NCBI GenBank assembly: GCA_027627225.1
Contig: CM051024.1
Location: forward strand, 79,112,504 to 79,176,503
DNA: 64,000 nt
DNA from: Congeria kusceri
Lineage: Eukaryota; Mollusca; Bivalvia; Myida; Dreissenidae
Direction of reading: 5' to 3'
Part shown: positions 59,854-64,000 of the stretch, piece by piece
Position numbering within the stretch: position 1 is the stretch's first letter
Layout of the letters: every line of letters starts with the position of its first letter
The notes under the pieces: generated by a model
The model's database searches: none
Told to the model about the DNA's origin: nothing
Seen by the model: the letters and a program-made list of their open reading frames with translations, nothing else
Made by a program: the position numbers and the translations under genes

Positions 59854-59994
59854 TGTCACGGCATGAAGTTGGTCACTTAAGCGGAGAAGTTATGTGGCGA
59901 CCCGGGTAGCTCAGTCGGGAGAGCACTTGCCCTGTAAGCGAGGGATCCGGGTTCGAGTTCCGGATTAGCCGCACAATTTTCTCACCCTATGACA
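59854..59994 (+). repeat. 5' LTR of the TRIM-like element (141 bp)
   Basis: TGTCACGG...CCTATGACA. The tRNA-like part occupies about 59897-59972. The rest includes 'aagttggtcacttaagcgga' and 'cacaattttctcaccc'. Confidence 0.85.
59897..59972 (+). promoter_or_regulatory. tRNA-like module in 5' LTR
   Basis: The perfect A box TAGCTCAGTCGG, D-stem GCTC/GAGC, loop containing TGT in anticodon position, and B box region GGTTCGAGTTC are present. C replaces the near-universal U33 and the acceptor pairing is imperfect. It is read as a tRNA-derived promoter module, not a working tRNA. Confidence 0.75.
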
Positions 59995-59996
59995 TT

Positions 59997-60014
59997 TGGC
60001 GCCCAACGTGGGAC
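59997..60014 (+). promoter_or_regulatory. Primer-binding site, tRNA-Lys type
   Basis: TGGCGCCCAACGTGGGAC, two bases after the 5' LTR. It has one mismatch to the complement of the tRNA-Lys(CUU) 3' end. Confidence 0.85.
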
Positions 60015-60105
60015 CGTGACGTTACAGGGTTTACTCTCCGAGGGCCCGTGGTAATTATAAAACTCCCTGAATTCAAGGACGAATTCATATTCGAGCGAGG
60101 GCGTA

Positions 60106-60259
60106 TGTCACGGCATGAACTTGATCACTTAAACGGAGAAGTTGTGTGGCGGCCCGGATAGCTCAATCGGGAGAGCACTTGCCCTGTAAGCGAAGGGTCC
60201 CGGGTTCGAGTCCCGGACTGGCCGCACAATTTTCCGCACAATTTTCTCATCCTGTGACA
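60106..60259 (+). repeat. 3' LTR of the TRIM-like element (154 bp)
   Basis: It matches the 5' LTR with scattered substitutions and a 13-bp internal duplication (cgcacaattttc twice) near its 3' end. The tRNA-like part lies at about 60149-60225. Confidence 0.85.
60149..60225 (+). promoter_or_regulatory. tRNA-like module in 3' LTR
   Basis: GATAGCTCAATCGG (A box-like) and the perfect B box GGTTCGAGTCC. GCGGCC and GGCCGC close the module as a 6-bp inverted repeat, and CCGGG/CCCGG form the T stem. The anticodon position reads TGT, as in the other LTR. Confidence 0.75.
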
Positions 60260-60960
60260 TTACCATACCTACAGATGGCCAAAAAGATAATCACATTCAT
60301 ACAATAATCCAAAAGTGCAGTCGAATTATGAACAACGTTTTACATCCAGATATATTGTGTATTATTACCAATGAAATTGAAATGGTTGGGTAGACAAGTT
60401 TATATACCAGAACAATTTAAAAACAAAACTCGACCTAGTATCGTGATCTTTTTTTTTTTTTTTTGGCCCCGATCGCCTTCCTTGCCTATCTTTCATGTCC
60501 TTTCACTCATTCTGGCCTCCGCTGGTATGGCACTGCAGCTGCATATATCTGTAGTACTTGCATATCTTCATCCGTAGATCCTTATGATTTCGGGCCATGA
60601 TTCAGCATCTAGTTGTTTCTCGTGTTGCACTGTTTTCGCTAGCAGTCCCTAGCCACAGCTCCACTTAGACTGCTTATGTTTTGTCCATTTTACATCCACT
60701 TTACATGCACACTGATAACTGTAAGTCACATAATTGGACATGGGAACTTTTAACACTTTTAACACTTTTCCTTGTGGTCAGTATGATTTATTGTGGTATG
60801 TCATTTGGGCACATGTTTGTCATTTTTAATATTCCTGCAGCGGTCAGGATGCTTCCAGGTACTACCAGGATACTTTCAAGTTCACTAGCGTTTTTTTGCA
60901 TATGCTTTGTCACCACTTTGATCTTATGCAGTCTGCTTGACAAACCTTGTCACAGGTCAG
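60260..60960. other. No recognised gene
   Basis: A T run at 60450-60465 and unassigned frames only. 60681-60983 encodes hydrophobic stretches (LLTLLTLFLVVSMIYCGMSF) without family motifs and is probably fortuitous. Confidence 0.35.
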
Positions 60961-60989
60961 CAACGTGTTACTCAGGAATTTAGTGCTAG

Positions 60990-61158
60990 GCATTTCTGAC
61001 AGTCCAGGGTGTTTTATTATTGATGATAAATGTGTGTAATGATTGGTGAAGACAGTGAAGGATGAAAGTGGGGACCAGTTTCCGGACCAGGATTGAACCC
61101 CGGACCTTCCGCTCTCAAGTCCTGTGTTTTACCACTAGACCACAGAGGCCCCCCCCTG
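60990..61158 (-). mobile_element. tRNA-derived SINE
   Basis: On the minus strand, TGTGGTCTAGTGGT (A box, about 61131-61144) and GGGGTTCAATCC (B box, 61090-61101) lie at tRNA spacing, followed by a body with 'tccggaaactggtcccc'. A C run at 61149-61156 (plus) marks its 5' end. Confidence 0.7.
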
Positions 61159-61299
61159 TATCGTGATCTTGATTAAAAGGCGTATTGTTTCGAGCAAGAA
61201 TAGTATCCGTATAGCGGTAATTGTATTCTAAAATCGATATTTTATACAAAGATGCAATCAGATTTACTGATTACGTAACGATATTCTTTTTACGATATA

Positions 61300-62035
61300 T
61301 ATATGTACACCCAAACTCCTCGCAGTGGTTGTTTCCCCCTTGGTCTTCTACAATAACCACTGACACCACGATATTCTGGATTACCTGCCCCTGCCACGTT
61401 AATGGATCAGGAACAAACGACTAATCGCGGGACAACATCAACCTTTCACTGGTGTGTTCAGAGATATTAGTTTATGAATGAACGTTTATAAATCAGGTGT
61501 CCACTTGACGACCACAAAGACTTTGAGTAGATAGAGTTAAATATATTTTAATAGGCTTTGTGCTTGCACCAGTGTATACTGGTTTACTGGACACTAAAGT
61601 AATTGAATAGTGTTTCGGATAACTCCAGCCACTGAAATTTCTGATGAAATTTCTGACAATAATGTATGTCGGTATATTAAAGTTTACCAAATAGTATTTT
61701 AGTTTTCAGATGTTCAAACACACCTTACATGTTTAAATGTTAAAATATCGTTAATTATGATTAAATTGTTGTAATTTATGTTAGTAAAGTTTGGCATAAT
61801 ACATAACATAATACATTATGAACAGAAAATTTCAAACATACATTGACATAAAACTTTTATACTAATATATTATTTTTCGTTATTTTTGTTTTTCAGATGG
61901 ACCATGAACGTGATCATCGGCCTGGTTTCCAACACATCGGAACAGACCAGGAACTCACCGTTCATATGCTGCTAATATTCTGGATTACCTGCACCTATCA
62001 CTCCATTAATTGGTCAGGCACAAGCGGGCTGTGAT
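61300..62035 (+). other. Pair of similar exon-like segments
   Basis: 'atattctggattacctgccc' (about 61370) and 'atattctggattacctgcac' (about 61975) head two related blocks, each followed by 'ccactccattaat/ccacgttaat...tcaggcac/aac' and a stop. The second block follows a strong acceptor ('tttttgtttttcag' at about 61882-61896). They may be duplicated last exons of a gene outside the window or a repeat. No domain was recognised. Confidence 0.3.
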
Positions 62036-62039
62036 AAAA

Positions 62040-63595
62040 GACTGTTAACTATCCATACATGTAGCATTATTTTACTGCATTGTTTATTTAGATCGGATAT
62101 GACAGTCTGCTTTTTTACTTAAACAGATTGATCTGATAAAGACCTTTCGAATGCCGAATTGTTCTGTTATATAAGTATGTGCAGTCAAAAATCTGTTATA
62201 TTATAGAAGAATTGTAAACAGTAGCGCACAGTATCATGTTTAGTAACAAAACAAAACGAGCTAGCGCTGCGATGAAGATGTGAAAAGCAGTGTAGCATCA
62301 CTGGAGCATAGGCAATTATCCAAAAATGTATTTACAAAACTGGAAATATTAAATGGACTATAAGAATGCCTTTTAGCACTTAACGTATTGTGGAGGCATT
62401 ATAATACAGTGTTTGTTGTTGTACTGTATAAGAATATTTGTTACCTTCATTTGATTGATTTGAATACAGTTCATTCATATGTGTATACAGAATTACAAGC
62501 ATTACAAGCATGGTGCATTTTTATTTTGTTGTTGAAAAAGTGATATTTCCACTTTGTTGGAGGTAAATTTTTGCAGCAGAATGTACCCTATGACTTTTCA
62601 TGTTTATGTTGTCTATTTATCTTTTCAATGCAAAAATGTAACATACTTACATCGGAAAAACATACACGGTAAAATATAAGAATATTGGCCTTTTCGTATA
62701 CATTACCATATTACTTTTTATTTGTTAAGCTATGCAATACAATACATTGAAAATGTTCAAGCATAAATTATCAATTCCATTGTTTGTATTTGTCAATGCT
62801 TAAAAACATTATATTTATTGTTGATGAAAATAAAGAATGTTTTTGTGTTGTATCTTTCTTTAGTGAGTTATTGCTTATATCACAATAAACAATAGTCTTG
62901 TCACATTTTTTAAAACGAGCTATAAACCGAGCGAAAGTCCAAATTTGGAATTTTTTGGGGAGACCACTGTGAGGACAGGACATATATATATGGTATGCGA
63001 CTACTTTATTTGCACCGGATATATAAGCGCGAAGACTAGTACGTGATACCAAATTTGGCGTTGGACGAACGTATTTCCTGTGACGTTAACAATGGACGTG
63101 CGAAATGTGAAGCCATATGATGGAAATCTTCACATTCATATATCATCAAAATTCCTTTTATTACATTAAAATTTACAGCTAAGTTTGTCCCATATACTAG
63201 TACTTCTAGAAGTAAACAATTTTTTGTAATGTAACACTGTCAACATTAAGTAGTTTGCATATACCAGTAGTTAATCGCGCTCCTCAGTCACGTAACTGGT
63301 AGGTAATAGATAATTGCAGATGCCAATTAAGAATAGTGAAGCCACAAATTGCGAGAGCATGCAAATGGTCTTTCCAACGACAATGCGATTCCAGAACGAT
63401 ATCATTTGATTTTTAATATTAATACTTATCGGATTGCGACCTAATTATCCGTATAGGAAATCTGTGGGTGTTGATCGGCGGCCCTTTGTTTTTCTCTGTA
63501 AGAAATCGTTGTGTACCTTTCAATTTTATCTAGAATTTTCGAAGCCGAAAATTTTGTTTGGAACCTTCTGTTTGCATTGGTAAGACTACGTGGTC
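62040..63595. other. No recognised gene
   Basis: AT-rich. The frame at 62771-63052 (-) shows no domain. Confidence 0.4.
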
Positions 63596-63603
63596 AAAAG
63601 GTT

Positions 63604-64000
63604 TTAAGTTATAAGTAAACCAGCATTATTAGCTCTTGCTAAACGAAGATACATTGCGTTTGACGATTGTTCGGATACGTGTTTCCGCGCTCTGGAAAAA
63701 GATCCATTGATAGAAAATGTTGCACCTAAATGATGACATGTATTTGTTATTTCTAGTATATGTATGCCACATTTAAACTTCAAGTTCCCGAGTTGCCTTG
63801 TGCCAAACATAATAACATTTGTTTTGTTCAAGTTAACATTTAGATGCCTGTCTTGGCTATATTTGTCACATATGCCAAGGCTTTTCGGAAAGTCGTCGGC
63901 GGAGTTTGATACTATACCGGTGTCTTCTGCTTAGAGCAAGAGTAGAAGCTTAACCCACGTATCTGGGTCGTTAGTTAAACACAGATAGACACATTTGATT
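63604..64000 (-). pseudogene. LINE reverse-transcriptase fragment running off the right edge
   Basis: The minus frame from about 63910 reads AEDTGIVSNSADDFPKSLGI, then LNVNLNKTNVIMFGTRQL, LEITNTCHHLGATFSINGSF and SRARKHV, ending with a stop at 63604. This is the RT region from the catalytic (F/Y)ADD, here decayed to a stop-AED, through the 'hLG' block. It differs from the two other LINEs and probably represents a separate family. The remainder lies to the right of the window. Confidence 0.78.

Larger units (their letters stand above)
59854..60259 (+). mobile_element. Miniature LTR retroelement (TRIM-like) carrying tRNA-like modules in both LTRs
   Basis: Two direct repeats, both starting TGTCACGGCATGAA and ending in TGACA, lie at 59854-59994 and 60106-60259. 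Two bases after the first is TGGCGCCCAACGTGGGAC (59997-60014), complementary at 17 of 18 positions to the 3' end of animal tRNA-Lys(CUU), so it is a primer-binding site. The 111-bp internal region ends in purine-rich 'gagcgagggcg', a possible polypurine tract. There is no coding capacity. Each LTR contains a tRNA-like sequence with A and B boxes. No clear target duplication was found (flanks ttag/ttac). Confidence 0.87.

Noticed and set aside
59897..60225. Two tRNA genes in tandem
   Set aside because: Both lie in the same place inside paired LTRs, have imperfect acceptor pairing and C instead of U33; better explained as promoter modules of a retroelement.
60681..60983. Small membrane protein
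   Set aside because: Hydrophobic stretches exist but there is no homology, splice evidence or codon signal; likely chance.

Overview
This is nuclear genomic DNA from a eukaryote, most likely a bivalve mollusc. There is no prokaryotic gene organisation: no operons and no long intact ORFs. Coding DNA is split into short exons with GT/AG borders, in an AT-rich background full of transposon remnants. Several repeats look like ones I associate with heterodont bivalves: AGGTCA-rich tandem arrays, 'agctcgacta' elements, and a palindromic element containing 'cccggatcagcctgtgcag'. A zebra/quagga mussel relative is a guess from memory of those repeats, not a demonstrated assignment.

Layout. 1-2.85 kb: a decayed LINE (endonuclease, reverse transcriptase, C-terminal Cys/His motif). 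3.0-4.0 kb: two tandem repeats. 5.6-6.3 kb (-): remnant of a DIRS-like reverse transcriptase with YLDD. 7.5-9.5 kb: TTAA-bounded elements carrying tRNA-like modules, one nested in another. 10-21 kb: a SINE, a diverged duplicated repeat, a 0.9-kb repeat ending in a 37-bp perfect hairpin, a 2.6-kb AGGTCA-rich tandem array (14.1-16.7 kb), other tandem-repeat elements and a Harbinger transposase fragment. 22-28.8 kb: a third TTAA/tRNA element, trinucleotide microsatellites and an inverted second copy of the hairpin repeat. 28.9-30.6 kb: LINE fragments. 30.0-35.3 kb (+): the best host gene, with five phase-compatible exons ending in a conserved DUF1647-like domain. 36-37.2 kb: a tandem-repeat element with terminal inverted repeats. 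39.1-40.7 kb: a large foldback structure. 42.8-46.3 kb (-): exons of a GT92-like glycosyltransferase gene plus a decayed paralogous copy, interrupted by a palindromic MITE and a TTAA/tRNA element. 46.4-47.2 kb: a CpG/ACGT-rich block. 48.5-51.4 kb: more tRNA-derived elements and a 54-bp minisatellite. 53.6-56.15 kb: a second LINE interrupted by a 452-bp hAT-like element with a perfect 8-bp target duplication. 57.5-61.2 kb: a SINE, a TTAA/tRNA element, a 406-bp TRIM-like retroelement and another SINE. 63.6-64 kb (-): another LINE running off the window.

The main theme is repeated capture of tRNA-like (Pol III promoter-like) modules by unrelated mobile elements. They occur in ordinary SINEs, in two TTAA-bounded inverted-repeat families, and in both ~140-154-bp LTRs of a miniature LTR element that also has a near-perfect tRNA-Lys primer-binding site. 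The last resembles an animal counterpart of plant Cassandra elements, which carry 5S rRNA promoters, and is the most interesting object here. Two nested insertions (a TTAA element within a related TTAA element; a hAT-like element within a LINE) let target-site duplications be read directly from the sequence.

All alignments were made by eye; family names come from motif recognition without database searches.
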